Assembly: GCF_050467285.1 (NCBI RefSeq)
Contig: NZ_JBCMUN010000005.1
Location: forward strand, 186,001 to 250,000
Length of the DNA stretch: 64,000 nt
DNA from: Paenibacillus_E oryzisoli_A
GTDB taxonomy: Bacteria; Bacillota; Bacilli; Paenibacillales; NBRC-103111
Reading direction: 5' to 3'
The position numbers and the translations under genes are program-made. The notes below the pieces were generated by a model, which worked only from the letters and a program-made list of their open reading frames with translations, did not search any database and had not been told where the DNA came from. Each line of letters opens with the position of its first letter. Within the stretch, counting starts at the first letter, position 1. Shown here piece by piece: positions 41,995-50,471 of this stretch.

Positions 41995-43290
41995 TTAAGG
42001 GTACAAACGGTACAGCAAGCGTGGGAACGGAATCGTCTCCCGCACGTGATCCAAGCCGCAAATCCATGCGACTGTGCGCTCCAGGCCAAGGCCGAAGCCA
42101 GAATGCGGCACGGTGCCGTATTTCCGCAAATCCAGGTACCACTGATACGCTTCCTTCGACAAGGAATGCTCCTGGAACCGCTGCTCCATCAGCTCCGGAT
42201 CGTCGATCCGCTGGCTGCCGCCGATAATCTCGCCGTACCCCTCCGGTGCGATCATGTCCGCGCACAGCACAACTTCCGGACGTGAAGGATCTGGCTTCAT
42301 GTAAAAGGCTTTAATCTCCGTTGGCCAATGCGTAATGAACACCGGCGTCTCATACTGCGCGGCAATCGCCGTCTCGTGCGGAGCGCCGAAATCTTCGCCC
42401 CATGCGAACTCATGCCCGTTCTTTTGCAGAAAATCAACCGCTTCGTCATATGTAATCCGCGGAAAGCGCCCCTGGATCTTCTCCAGCTTCGACGTATCCC
42501 GCTCCAGCGTCTCCAGCTCAGCCTTGCAGTTCGCCAGCACCGTCTGCACAATGTGCGAAACAAATTGCTCCTGAACCTCCAGGTTCTCTTCATGGTTCAC
42601 GAACGCCATTTCCGGCTCGATCATCCAGAATTCGATCAAATGACGGCGCGTTTTCGATTTCTCCGCACGGAACGTCGGACCGAAGGAGTACACCCGGCCC
42701 AAAGCCATCGCCGCGGCTTCCATGTACAGCTGCCCGCTCTGCGTCAGGAACGCATCCTCATCAAAATACTTCGTATGGAACAAATTCGTCGTGCCTTCAC
42801 ACGAAGACGGCGTTAGAATCGGCGGATCCACCAGATGAAAGCCGCGCTCATTGAAGAACTGCTGCACCGCCTGGATGATTTGCGCTCGAATCACGAGCAC
42901 TGCACGTTGACGCGGCGAACGAATCCACAGATGGCGATTGTCCATCAGGAAATCGACCCCGTGCTCCTTCGGCGTAATCGGATACTCTTCCGTAAGCTGA
43001 ATAATCTCCACGCCCGTCACGTCGAGCTCGAAGCCGCCTTTGCTGCGCGTGTCCTCTTTGACCTTGCCAGTGACGTACAGGGAACTCTCCTGCGACAGTT
43101 TGGAAGCGGCTTCCCAAGCCTCCTCGCTGACTTCGCTTTTCGCGACGACACCTTGTATATATCCCGAACCGTCTCTAAGCTGTAAAAACTGGATTTTACC
43201 GCTCGACCGTTTCTTGTTAAGCCAGCAGCCGATTGTCACCGATTCGCCGACATGATGCTTGACCTCGCTGATTGTACACTTCATTCGCAT
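41995..43290 (-). CDS. asnS: Asparaginyl-tRNA synthetase
   Basis: 431-aa class IIb synthetase. N-terminal OB-fold anticodon domain (VTIGCWLNKKRSSGKIQFLQ, then LRDGSGYIQGVV). Catalytic motifs: FFNERGFHLVDPPILTPSSC (motif 1), FRAEKSKTRRHLIEFWMIEP (motif 2) and GFGLGLERTVAWICG (motif 3). The start is either ATG at 43290 or at 43284; the second gives MKCTIS, close to the B. subtilis start. GAGGAGG precedes both. No T-box was seen in the short upstream gap. Confidence 0.96.
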   Translation of the reverse strand: MRMKCTISEVKHHVGESVTIGCWLNKKRSSGKIQFLQLRDGSGYIQGVVAKSEVSEEAWEAASKLSQESSLYVTGKVKEDTRSKGGFELDVTGVEIIQLTEEYPITPKEHGVDFLMDNRHLWIRSPRQRAVLVIRAQIIQAVQQFFNERGFHLVDPPILTPSSCEGTTNLFHTKYFDEDAFLTQSGQLYMEAAAMALGRVYSFGPTFRAEKSKTRRHLIEFWMIEPEMAFVNHEENLEVQEQFVSHIVQTVLANCKAELETLERDTSKLEKIQGRFPRITYDEAVDFLQKNGHEFAWGEDFGAPHETAIAAQYETPVFITHWPTEIKAFYMKPDPSRPEVVLCADMIAPEGYGEIIGGSQRIDDPELMEQRFQEHSLSKEAYQWYLDLRKYGTVPHSGFGLGLERTVAWICGLDHVRETIPFPRLLYRLYP

Positions 43291-43340
43291 GCTACCTCCT
43301 CATACTTAACCTCTTTCTATTGTACACGATTTCCAATCGG

Positions 43341-44546
43341 TTAAGACAACCCCTGCACAAGATTATAAGTATCTTGCGCGATCACCCATTCCTCATTCGT
43401 CGGAATGACAAGCACAGCTACCTTGGAATCCGCCGTCGAAATCCGGCGCTCAGCCGAACTGCGCACTGCATTCGCTTCAGCATCAAACGCCACGCCCAAA
43501 TACGTGAGCTGTTCGCACACTGCTCGCCGCAGCTGCGCCGAGTTCTCGCCGATTCCCGCGGTGAACACGATCGCATCCACGCCGTTCATCGCCGCGGCGT
43601 ATGCCCCGATGTATTTGCGCAGTCGGTACGCGTACATGTCAAAAGCAAGCGCAGCGTTCTTATCGCCCGCTTCCATCGCCTCGACAATCTCCCGCATATC
43701 GCTGGAGATGCCGGAGATCGCCCCGAGCCCGCTGTGCTTGTTGAGCATGGAATTGACCTCACCTAAGGTCAATTCTTCTTTGCCCATCACGTAGGGCACG
43801 ATGGCGGGATCCAGATCGCCGCTGCGCGTGCCCATCATCAAGCCTTCGAGCGGGGTCATCCCCATGCTCGTATCCACGCTCTGGCCGCCGAGAATGGCGG
43901 CACAGGAAGCTCCGTTGCCGATATGGCACGTGATGAGCTTCATCTCCGCCAGCGGGCGTCCAAGCAGCAAGGCTGCACGCTCGCTCACATATTTGTGCGA
44001 TGTGCCGTGAAACCCGTAGCGGCGCACTTTATGTCTCCGGTAGAGCGCCATCGGCACCGGATACAAATACGCCTGCGCCGTCATCGTCTGATGGAAGGCC
44101 GTGTCGAACACGACGGCCTGCGGCACGCCGGGCATCGCCGCTTCCGCCGCCAGAATGCCAAGCATCGCGGCCGGGTTGTGCAGCGGCGCCAAATCGAACA
44201 GGCGGCGAATTTCTTTCTTTACTTCGTCGTCCACGAGGACGGAGTGTTTGAACGCTTCGCCGCCGTGCACGACCCGGTGGCCGACCGCATCGATGTCGGA
44301 CATGGCGGACACGACGCCGTGCTGCGGATGCGTGAGAAGCTCGACTACACGCCGAATCGCGCTCGTATGCTCCAGAATTTCCTTCACTTCATTAAATTCG
44401 GAGCCCCCGGCAGGCTCGTGCGTCACGATCGCAGTGTCCATGCCGATACGTTCAACTTTGCCTTTGGCCAGCACCGAGGCGTCTTCCATGCGAAACAACT
44501 GATATTTGAGCGAGGAACTGCCGGCATTAATGACGAGTACGTTCAT
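43341..44546 (-). CDS. ackA: Acetate kinase
   Basis: 401 aa. Makes ATP from acetyl phosphate (or the reverse) with the acetate/sugar-kinase fold. Motifs: MNVLVINAGSSSLKYQLF at the N-terminus, YGFHGTSHKYV, HIGNGASCAAI and VFTAGIGENS. The start overlaps the stop of the hydroxyacyl-CoA dehydrogenase gene by 4 bp, so the two are coupled. No pta gene is adjacent. Confidence 0.96.
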   Translation of the reverse strand: MNVLVINAGSSSLKYQLFRMEDASVLAKGKVERIGMDTAIVTHEPAGGSEFNEVKEILEHTSAIRRVVELLTHPQHGVVSAMSDIDAVGHRVVHGGEAFKHSVLVDDEVKKEIRRLFDLAPLHNPAAMLGILAAEAAMPGVPQAVVFDTAFHQTMTAQAYLYPVPMALYRRHKVRRYGFHGTSHKYVSERAALLLGRPLAEMKLITCHIGNGASCAAILGGQSVDTSMGMTPLEGLMMGTRSGDLDPAIVPYVMGKEELTLGEVNSMLNKHSGLGAISGISSDMREIVEAMEAGDKNAALAFDMYAYRLRKYIGAYAAAMNGVDAIVFTAGIGENSAQLRRAVCEQLTYLGVAFDAEANAVRSSAERRISTADSKVAVLVIPTNEEWVIAQDTYNLVQGLS

Positions 44547-45415
44547 AGCCGATCACCATCCTTATCGTAGCGGAAAAAGCCGATACCGGTTTTCGTGCCC
44601 AAATGCCCCGCGCGCACCATCTGCTTAAGCAGGAACGAAGGTCGATATTTAATGTCTCCATACTCGCGGAACATCCCCTCCAATGCGGCGAGCACCGCAT
44701 CCAACCCGAAGCGATCGCACATTTCGAGCGGACCGTATTTGAACTCGTAGCCGATTTTCATCGCTTGGTCGATATCCTCAGCCGTTGCGATACCCTCGGA
44801 AAGCGTATGCATCGCCTCATTGATCAACGTACAGATCAGACGCGTCGTAATGTACCCAGGCGACTCATTGACCGCAATCCCTTTTTTATGCAAATGATCG
44901 TCCACAAACTGCTGCGTAAGCCGATACGTTTCGTCGGAAGTTCGCATTGCGCGGACAATTTCGACCAAGCCGACCTTCGCCACCGGATGCAAGAAGTGCA
45001 GCCCGATGACCCGTTCCGGATGCGTCGTCACCGCAGCAATTTCCGTTACGCTCAGCGTAGATGTATTCGTCGCCAGCAGCACGTGCGGCGGACAATATTG
45101 ATTAAGCTGAAAAAACATATGCTTTTTGGCGTTCAAATCCTCCGAGATCGACTCGATCACGAGGTCGCAATCCGCCATTTCGCTTAGATCGGAAGCGCGC
45201 TTGATTTTCGACAAAATTGTCTTCTTCTCGCTCTCCGTGAGCGCCCAGCGCTCGATCTGTTTATCCAGAGAGATCGTAATATGCGCGATGGCTTGATCCA
45301 GTTTCTCTGGCGACTTCTCGGCGAGAAACACGTCCAGCCCTTGTGCGGCAAGCATTTCCGAAATACCTTGACCCATGGTGCCGCCGCCGACGACACCGAT
45401 TTTCTTAAATACCAT
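44543..45415 (-). CDS. hbd: 3-hydroxybutyryl-CoA dehydrogenase
   Basis: 290-aa NAD(P)-dependent enzyme of short-chain acyl-CoA metabolism. N-terminal Rossmann motif GVVGGGTMGQGISEML; catalytic block GLHFLHPVAKVGLVEIVRAM; C-terminal domain YEFKYGPLEMCDRFGLDAVL. It overlaps ackA by 4 bp, suggesting linked butyrate/acetate or PHB-type carbon flow. No thiolase or crotonase gene is near. A terminator separates it from the FtsH-like gene upstream. Confidence 0.93.
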   Translation of the reverse strand: MVFKKIGVVGGGTMGQGISEMLAAQGLDVFLAEKSPEKLDQAIAHITISLDKQIERWALTESEKKTILSKIKRASDLSEMADCDLVIESISEDLNAKKHMFFQLNQYCPPHVLLATNTSTLSVTEIAAVTTHPERVIGLHFLHPVAKVGLVEIVRAMRTSDETYRLTQQFVDDHLHKKGIAVNESPGYITTRLICTLINEAMHTLSEGIATAEDIDQAMKIGYEFKYGPLEMCDRFGLDAVLAALEGMFREYGDIKYRPSFLLKQMVRAGHLGTKTGIGFFRYDKDGDRL

Positions 45416-45445
45416 GGCTGCCTACTCCTTCAAACTGCGAGATAA

Positions 45446-45488
45446 AATAGAAAAAGGACGGTTCCCCCCGCAATAGGGAGCCGTCCTT
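45446..45488 (-). terminator. Terminator of the FtsH-like gene
   Basis: Minus strand: AAGGACGGCTCCC pairs with GGGAACCGTCCTT and runs into TTTTTCTATTTT, a few bases after the stop at 45492. Confidence 0.88.
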
Positions 45489-45491
45489 CTA

Positions 45492-46997
45492 TTATGCACT
45501 TTCTGAGACCGAAGCGCCAAACAAAGCGCGAAAAGTTTCGCCGGAAATCACTTCTTCGTTCATCAAAACGTCAAAAGCTTGTTCAAAAACATTTCGCTGG
45601 ACACTCAGCATCGTTTTTGTCCGTTCCATCAGGCCGTCGAGAATCGCCGTATTCTCCTTCATCAGCTCTTCCTTCGTGACCATGTCACGGTCGATAATGC
45701 CGAGCGACGTCAGACCGGAATCCATCATATTACGCACCATCGAAAGTGCCTGTTCAAAATCGTTACGCGAACCCGTCGAACGGCCGCCGTAAATGATCTC
45801 TTCCGCCGCCGCGCCGCCGAGCGCGATCATGATCTGCTCTTCAATGTACGATTTCGTGTACAAATATTTATCGCCCGGCGGGTTGTGGCGCACATAACCG
45901 AGCGCTTTGCCCCGTGGACTCACCGTCACTTGCGATACGGAGCCGGGACGCACCAGCTCGGCGATTATCGCATGTCCAAGCTCGTGGTAGGCGACACGTT
46001 CTTTCTCGCCGGCCGCCGCTTCTTTATCCGTGCGCTCGCCCATCATGACTTTGTCGATCGCGGATGCCAGATGCGTTTGCTCGATCGCGGATTTATCTTC
46101 ACGCATCGCGTAGATCGCCGCTTCGTTCAGCACGCCTTCAAGCTGCGCGCCGGAGAAGCCGAATGTCTGATCCGCCACTTTCTCAAGCGATACGCCTTCT
46201 GCAAGCGGTTTGTTCTTAACATGAATGTCGAGAATGGAAAGACGTCCTTTTTTATCTGGCAAATCCACTTCAATGTGACGGTCAAAACGGCCCGGACGCA
46301 GCAAAGCGCTGTCCAGCATCTCTTTCCGGTTCGTTGCGGCAATAATCAGAATGCGCGGCGCATCATTCGTATGAATACCGTCCATCTCTGTCAGAAGTTG
46401 GTTCAGCGTCTGATCGTACTCGCGCTGCCCTCCGCCGTCGCGTTTACCGCCGATCACATCAATCTCGTCGATGAAAATAATCGCGCTGTTCTTGCCTTCC
46501 TTCGTCGCTTTTGTTCTCGCTTCTTTAAACATATCCCGAACACGGCTGGCGCCGACACCGACATACATCTCAACGAACTCGGAACCGGAAGCGGCCAGGT
46601 ATACGGAATTCGTATAATGCGCAGCGGCTTTCGCCATCAGCGTTTTCCCCGTTCCCGGAGGGCCAGTCAACAGCAAGCCTTTCAAAGGGCGAATGCCAAG
46701 CTTCTTAATTTCTTCATGCTTGATCAAAAAATCGAGCGCTTCGACAAGTTCTTTCTTCGCCCGATCCTGCCCGCCAATTTCTTCAAAGGTCAAGAATGAC
46801 GGCGTCCGGCTCTTGCTCTTCCGATCTCCGCCTCCTGCGGCGATACCCGCTCCGCCGCGGTTCCTAATGACGTAGAACAGCGTGACGCCAAGTGCACAAA
46901 CAAACAGAATCGGGACCACATTTACCCCGAGAAAAGCTAGGAAAATAAGCAGCACCGGAACGATTCCGATGCCGATTTCTTTCATCATTTTACTCAT
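45492..46997 (-). CDS. Short FtsH-like membrane AAA+ zinc metalloprotease
   Basis: 501 aa, about 140 shorter than normal FtsH. Two membrane helices (about 8-26 and 27-44) are directly adjacent, so the usual extracytoplasmic domain is missing. The AAA core is complete: Walker A GPPGTGKT, Walker B IIFIDEID, second region of homology TNRKEMLDSALLRPGRFDRH. The protease has AYHELGHAI (HExGH) and the conserved RNDFEQA aspartate, so it should be active. It is likely a paralogue, with the housekeeping ftsH elsewhere. It overlaps the preceding membrane-protein gene by 8 bp, suggesting a working pair. Confidence 0.92.
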   Translation of the reverse strand: MSKMMKEIGIGIVPVLLIFLAFLGVNVVPILFVCALGVTLFYVIRNRGGAGIAAGGGDRKSKSRTPSFLTFEEIGGQDRAKKELVEALDFLIKHEEIKKLGIRPLKGLLLTGPPGTGKTLMAKAAAHYTNSVYLAASGSEFVEMYVGVGASRVRDMFKEARTKATKEGKNSAIIFIDEIDVIGGKRDGGGQREYDQTLNQLLTEMDGIHTNDAPRILIIAATNRKEMLDSALLRPGRFDRHIEVDLPDKKGRLSILDIHVKNKPLAEGVSLEKVADQTFGFSGAQLEGVLNEAAIYAMREDKSAIEQTHLASAIDKVMMGERTDKEAAAGEKERVAYHELGHAIIAELVRPGSVSQVTVSPRGKALGYVRHNPPGDKYLYTKSYIEEQIMIALGGAAAEEIIYGGRSTGSRNDFEQALSMVRNMMDSGLTSLGIIDRDMVTKEELMKENTAILDGLMERTKTMLSVQRNVFEQAFDVLMNEEVISGETFRALFGASVSESA

Positions 46998-47520
46998 TCG
47001 GCCACACCCCCATCTGGGTTACTCTAGGCAGCATTATGAATTTGGTCGCTTCACCGTCCGTCAAACGAATATACACATTCTCATCGTCCATCTCGCTGTC
47101 AACCTTAAGGTCCGGCATATCAGAAGCATATTTCTGCAGCGTAACCGGAATATCCGCATAATGCTTCGTCTCCATCGCCTGCGCGACTTCAAACAGTGCT
47201 TTCGACCACCAAGCATCGAGCGACGCCGAGGAATTGTCTTTCACTTTAATGTTGACAGTGCGTTTTCCAACGATCGAAGCTCCGTCTTTCTTAATTTGCT
47301 GCACAATCGTGCGTAAATTCGCATCCGCATTCAGCGTCAGCTCAATGTCAACTTGATTCGTCGACAAATTCATGGTCGAGCTTGCTACGCCAGGCACAGC
47401 GTCGATTTTATTGGCTAAAGGATTTTCCATCGCAAAGCTTGTATAGGCAAACCAGCCTCCGAATAAAACACCGGCTGAAATAATGACACTCAAAATAACA
47501 GGCAAAAGACGCAGTTTCAT
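46990..47520 (-). CDS. Membrane-anchored protein paired with the FtsH-like protease
   Basis: 176 aa with one N-terminal membrane helix (about 7-30) and an outer domain of about 145 residues with alternating beta/alpha pattern and no cysteines. I do not recognise the family. Its stop overlaps the FtsH-like start (ATGAGTAA), so translation is coupled. Because that FtsH lacks its own outer domain, this protein may act as a separate sensor or substrate-presenting subunit (inference). Confidence 0.75.
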   Translation of the reverse strand: MKLRLLPVILSVIISAGVLFGGWFAYTSFAMENPLANKIDAVPGVASSTMNLSTNQVDIELTLNADANLRTIVQQIKKDGASIVGKRTVNIKVKDNSSASLDAWWSKALFEVAQAMETKHYADIPVTLQKYASDMPDLKVDSEMDDENVYIRLTDGEATKFIMLPRVTQMGVWPNE

Positions 47521-47659
47521 CCGTTAGCGCCCACCTTTCTTTTCGTATATTTAGTTATTAGCTCGCGGGTAGTCCGCGTTGTCGGCGTTCATTTGCTATA
47601 CGAACAGTATATCACTTTGATCTATCAAGAACCTTATGCAATCGGTGGAAACGCGGGAA

Positions 47660-47693
47660 AAATAAAAAACTCAGCCTGCTATTGCAGACTGAG
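47660..47693 (-). terminator. Terminator overlapping the 3' end of the tseB coding region
   Basis: Minus strand: CTCAGTCTGC (47693-47684) pairs with GCAGGCTGAG (47679-47670) around AATA and runs into TTTTTTATT. The 5' arm is the last codons of the gene and the stop TAG is in the loop. Confidence 0.9.
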
Positions 47694-48194
47694 CCTGAAC
47701 GTATCCAAGAACGCGCCGTCCTTGAATTTATAATAATCATAGTAATACCGCGTATTGTCATTTTCCTTTTGCCTATAAAACACTTCCCATACGTAATTGT
47801 CACCTAACTTGCCGGGTATGATCCGCTCAATGGACGCTTTCGGGGCTTTTTTCAGCACGGCATCCCGGGCCTGCTCTTTCGTGAATCCCTCGCTCGTCAT
47901 CTCGGTGTGAACGCCGCCTTCGGAAATCCAGACGATCATCGGCTGGTTCAGCTTGTTTTCGCCATATACAATCTGTATGGGCTCATCGCCATAGAAAAAA
48001 TCCACGTTGGTCGCTTCTGTCATCATGCTGCCTGCAAATGCCTTCTCGACGGCAACCCGCTTTTCGTCCCAATGCTTTCCTTGCAAATTAAGATAAAAGC
48101 GGCTGAGCACGATCCCCATCGTCGCGACAATAAATACGCCGAGCACGATCCACCGCCATCGCCATTGCTTCGTCTTTATTCGTTGGCCGCGCAT
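47679..48194 (-). CDS. tseB: Cell wall elongation regulator TseB-like (YpmB, DUF5590)
   Basis: 171 aa: a basic N-terminus, one membrane helix (about 14-33), then an outer domain with a PepSY-like second half (GFTKEQARDAVLKKAPKASI, then NYVWEVFYRQ). This matches YpmB/TseB of Bacillus, which binds penicillin-binding protein PBP2A and tunes wall elongation. Gene order near asnS and dnaD also matches ypmB. It starts 3 bp after mtaD's stop. A terminator is built into its last codons. Confidence 0.85.
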   Translation of the reverse strand: MRGQRIKTKQWRWRWIVLGVFIVATMGIVLSRFYLNLQGKHWDEKRVAVEKAFAGSMMTEATNVDFFYGDEPIQIVYGENKLNQPMIVWISEGGVHTEMTSEGFTKEQARDAVLKKAPKASIERIIPGKLGDNYVWEVFYRQKENDNTRYYYDYYKFKDGAFLDTFRLSLQ

Positions 48195-48197
48195 CTT

Positions 48198-49499
48198 CTA
48201 GCCCTTAACCAGCGAGTCGAAGCATGCCGCAAACTCGTTCTTGATTTTCTCTTCGTCCAGCGTCAAGCACTCGCCTTTGCGGACAACCCACTTACCGTCG
48301 ACACAGACGTCGACCACATCTTTCGCGCAAGCCGAGTACACGATGTGAGAAACGAAATCCGTCTTCGGCAGGAAGTGCGGCTGATCGATGTCGAGCGCAA
48401 CGAAATCGGCTTTCATACCAACTTCAAGCGTGCCCACGTCCTCCAGCCAGATCGATTCCGCACCCATTTTGGTGCCGATATGCAGTGCCTGCGCCGCGGG
48501 AATCGCCAGCGGATCGCCGGAGACGCCTTTATGAATAAGCGCCGTCAAGCGCATTTCTTCGAACATATCGAGGTTGTTGTTCGATGCCGCGCTGTCCGTG
48601 CCCAGAGATACCTTAACTCCCGCTTTCAGCAGCTCCGGTACACGCGCCACACCGCTCGCCAATTTCAAATTGCTGCCCGGATTGTGAGAGACGCGGACGT
48701 CGTACTTCGCCAGTACCTCGATCTCTTCGTCTGTAAGATGCACGCCGTGAGCGACAAGGGTTGGCCGTGTAAATACGCCGAGCTTCTCCAGATGCGCAAC
48801 CGGTCGCGCCCCGTATTGCTCCACGTTCGCTTCAACCTCGCGGCGCGTTTCGGACATATGCGTATGGATCGGCAAATTGAGATCATGCGCGGCCTGTACA
48901 ATCCGCTCTATGTAATCCGGCGGGCATGTATAGGGCGCATGCGGTGACATCATCGTAGTGATGCGGCCGCCAGCGGCGCCGTGCCACGTCCGTGCGAACT
49001 CCGTCGCTTCAATCAGTTTTGCCGTCTGCACATCAGGCGGACACAAACCGATAACCCCGCGAGCCAACACGCCGCGCATACCGGAAGCTTCTACGGCCTG
49101 TGCCACTTCCTTCATATGATCGTACATATCAACGAACGTCGTTGTTCCGCCTTTGATCATTTCCAGAATCGCTAGTTGGGTCCCCCATTTAACATCGTTA
49201 GCTGTAAATTTGGCTTCCATCGGCCACATTTTTTGCTCCAGCCAGATTTGCAGCGCCAGATCGTCCCCATAACCGCGCAGCAAAGACATTGCCGCATGAC
49301 CATGCGTATTCACGAGACCCGGCATGTACAATTTATTCGTGCCGTCGATCACTTCATCGTATGTTTCCAGCGGCCCCGGGCTTTGCTCCCCGACATATGT
49401 AATGCGGCTGTCTTCTATTACCATAAACCCTTTAACAGAGACAGGCTTATCTTCAAGATGGGTAATGAAAATTCCATTTGTAATGATTGTTTTTTTCAT
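48198..49499 (-). CDS. mtaD: 5'-methylthioadenosine / S-adenosylhomocysteine deaminase
   Basis: 433-aa amidohydrolase-fold metalloenzyme. Metal ligands: HxH in NTHGHAAMSLLRGY, the histidine of PIHTHMSETRREVE, that of LVAHGVHLTD, and the aspartate of SLGTDSAASNNNL. These fit the MtaD group, which deaminates methylthioadenosine or S-adenosylhomocysteine to the inosine forms. With mtnWXB and mtnE-like genes in the same window this suggests more than one route for methylthioadenosine. It leads directly into tseB and is divergent from the phosphate-transport genes. Confidence 0.88.
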   Translation of the reverse strand: MKKTIITNGIFITHLEDKPVSVKGFMVIEDSRITYVGEQSPGPLETYDEVIDGTNKLYMPGLVNTHGHAAMSLLRGYGDDLALQIWLEQKMWPMEAKFTANDVKWGTQLAILEMIKGGTTTFVDMYDHMKEVAQAVEASGMRGVLARGVIGLCPPDVQTAKLIEATEFARTWHGAAGGRITTMMSPHAPYTCPPDYIERIVQAAHDLNLPIHTHMSETRREVEANVEQYGARPVAHLEKLGVFTRPTLVAHGVHLTDEEIEVLAKYDVRVSHNPGSNLKLASGVARVPELLKAGVKVSLGTDSAASNNNLDMFEEMRLTALIHKGVSGDPLAIPAAQALHIGTKMGAESIWLEDVGTLEVGMKADFVALDIDQPHFLPKTDFVSHIVYSACAKDVVDVCVDGKWVVRKGECLTLDEEKIKNEFAACFDSLVKG

Positions 49500-49785
49500 A
49501 CTAAAAATCCCTCTCTATGCTCATTCTAAATACAAGGTTCACCCATCAACTTTACCTCGTGGAGCATGTAAAATCAAGGAAAGTCCATCTATTAAGAAAT
49601 TGTAAAATGTCACGTAATTTTCGTTGCTTTGGTGCCGACAATTATGATATTTTTAATTTTGTGAGTTTTTTCTACAATTTGGTCCTTTGCACAACAAATT
49701 CGTTTAAAAACTTGTACATATCGAGTCAAATGTCACATAAATTCAGGTGAATTTGCCTCATATAGGAATATTTAGGAGGGTCTTC
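49500..49785. other. AT-rich divergent region, mtaD / phosphate transport
   Basis: 286 bp without a gene. Two similar 16-bp stretches, AAATGTCACGTAATTT (49605-49620) and AAATGTCACATAAATT (49728-49743), could be operator sites; the second is near the expected transport-operon promoter. No certain -35/-10 pair was identified. Confidence 0.35.
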
Positions 49786-50412
49786 ATGACAACGTTATTT
49801 ACGAAAAAGAACGAAGTCGATTTCTTGCAGTTGCTCATTCGCGCCGCGGAGAACGCTTTGCAAACGGCTCAAATGTTTCGCACCGCGATGATGGGCGACA
49901 AACCGCCTGTCGAATACGTGAACGCCATTCACGACCTTGAACATGCGGGCGACTCCATTACCCACGAAATTTTCAAAGGCCTCAACAAAGTGTTCATCAC
50001 CCCGATCGACCGCGAGGATATCATTGAGCTTGCCTCCAAAGTTGACGACGTAACGGACGGCATTGAAGCTACCATCGCCCGTTTTGACTATTTAGCTGTC
50101 TCCCACACCGACAATTATATGAAGGATTTTTCCGCGGTCATCGTGGATTCCTGCCAACATATGCTTGATGCATTCAAGCTGCTGGCCAAGAAAAAATATA
50201 TGCAAATCCCCGAGCACACCGTTGCGATCAACTCGCTCGAAAACGACGGCGACCGCCTGATGCGCGAAGGGATTCGTCAAATTTTCATCACGCGGAAAGA
50301 TCCGTACGAAGATTTCAAACTCAAAGAAATTTACGAGCGTCTCGAAGAAACGACTGATGCTTGCGAAGACGTCGCCAATATTTTGGATAGTGTAGTGCTT
50401 CGTTACTCTTAG
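49786..50412 (+). CDS. PhoU-like Pit accessory protein (DUF47)
   Basis: 208-aa helical protein of the DUF47/PhoU-like family that accompanies Pit phosphate transporters and modulates them. Typical segments are HDLEHAGDSITHEIFKGLNK and VDDVTDGIEATIARFDYLAV, then ERLEETTDACEDVANILDSV. The ATG at 49786 follows TAGGAGGG; the open frame from 49747 has no such site. It precedes the transporter by 59 bp in the same direction. Confidence 0.92.
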   Translation: MTTLFTKKNEVDFLQLLIRAAENALQTAQMFRTAMMGDKPPVEYVNAIHDLEHAGDSITHEIFKGLNKVFITPIDREDIIELASKVDDVTDGIEATIARFDYLAVSHTDNYMKDFSAVIVDSCQHMLDAFKLLAKKKYMQIPEHTVAINSLENDGDRLMREGIRQIFITRKDPYEDFKLKEIYERLEETTDACEDVANILDSVVLRYS

Positions 50413-50471
50413 GAAGACTCTCTGGAATAACGAAGAAAGTTTTCTTTCGGGGAAACGTTTAGGAGGAAATC

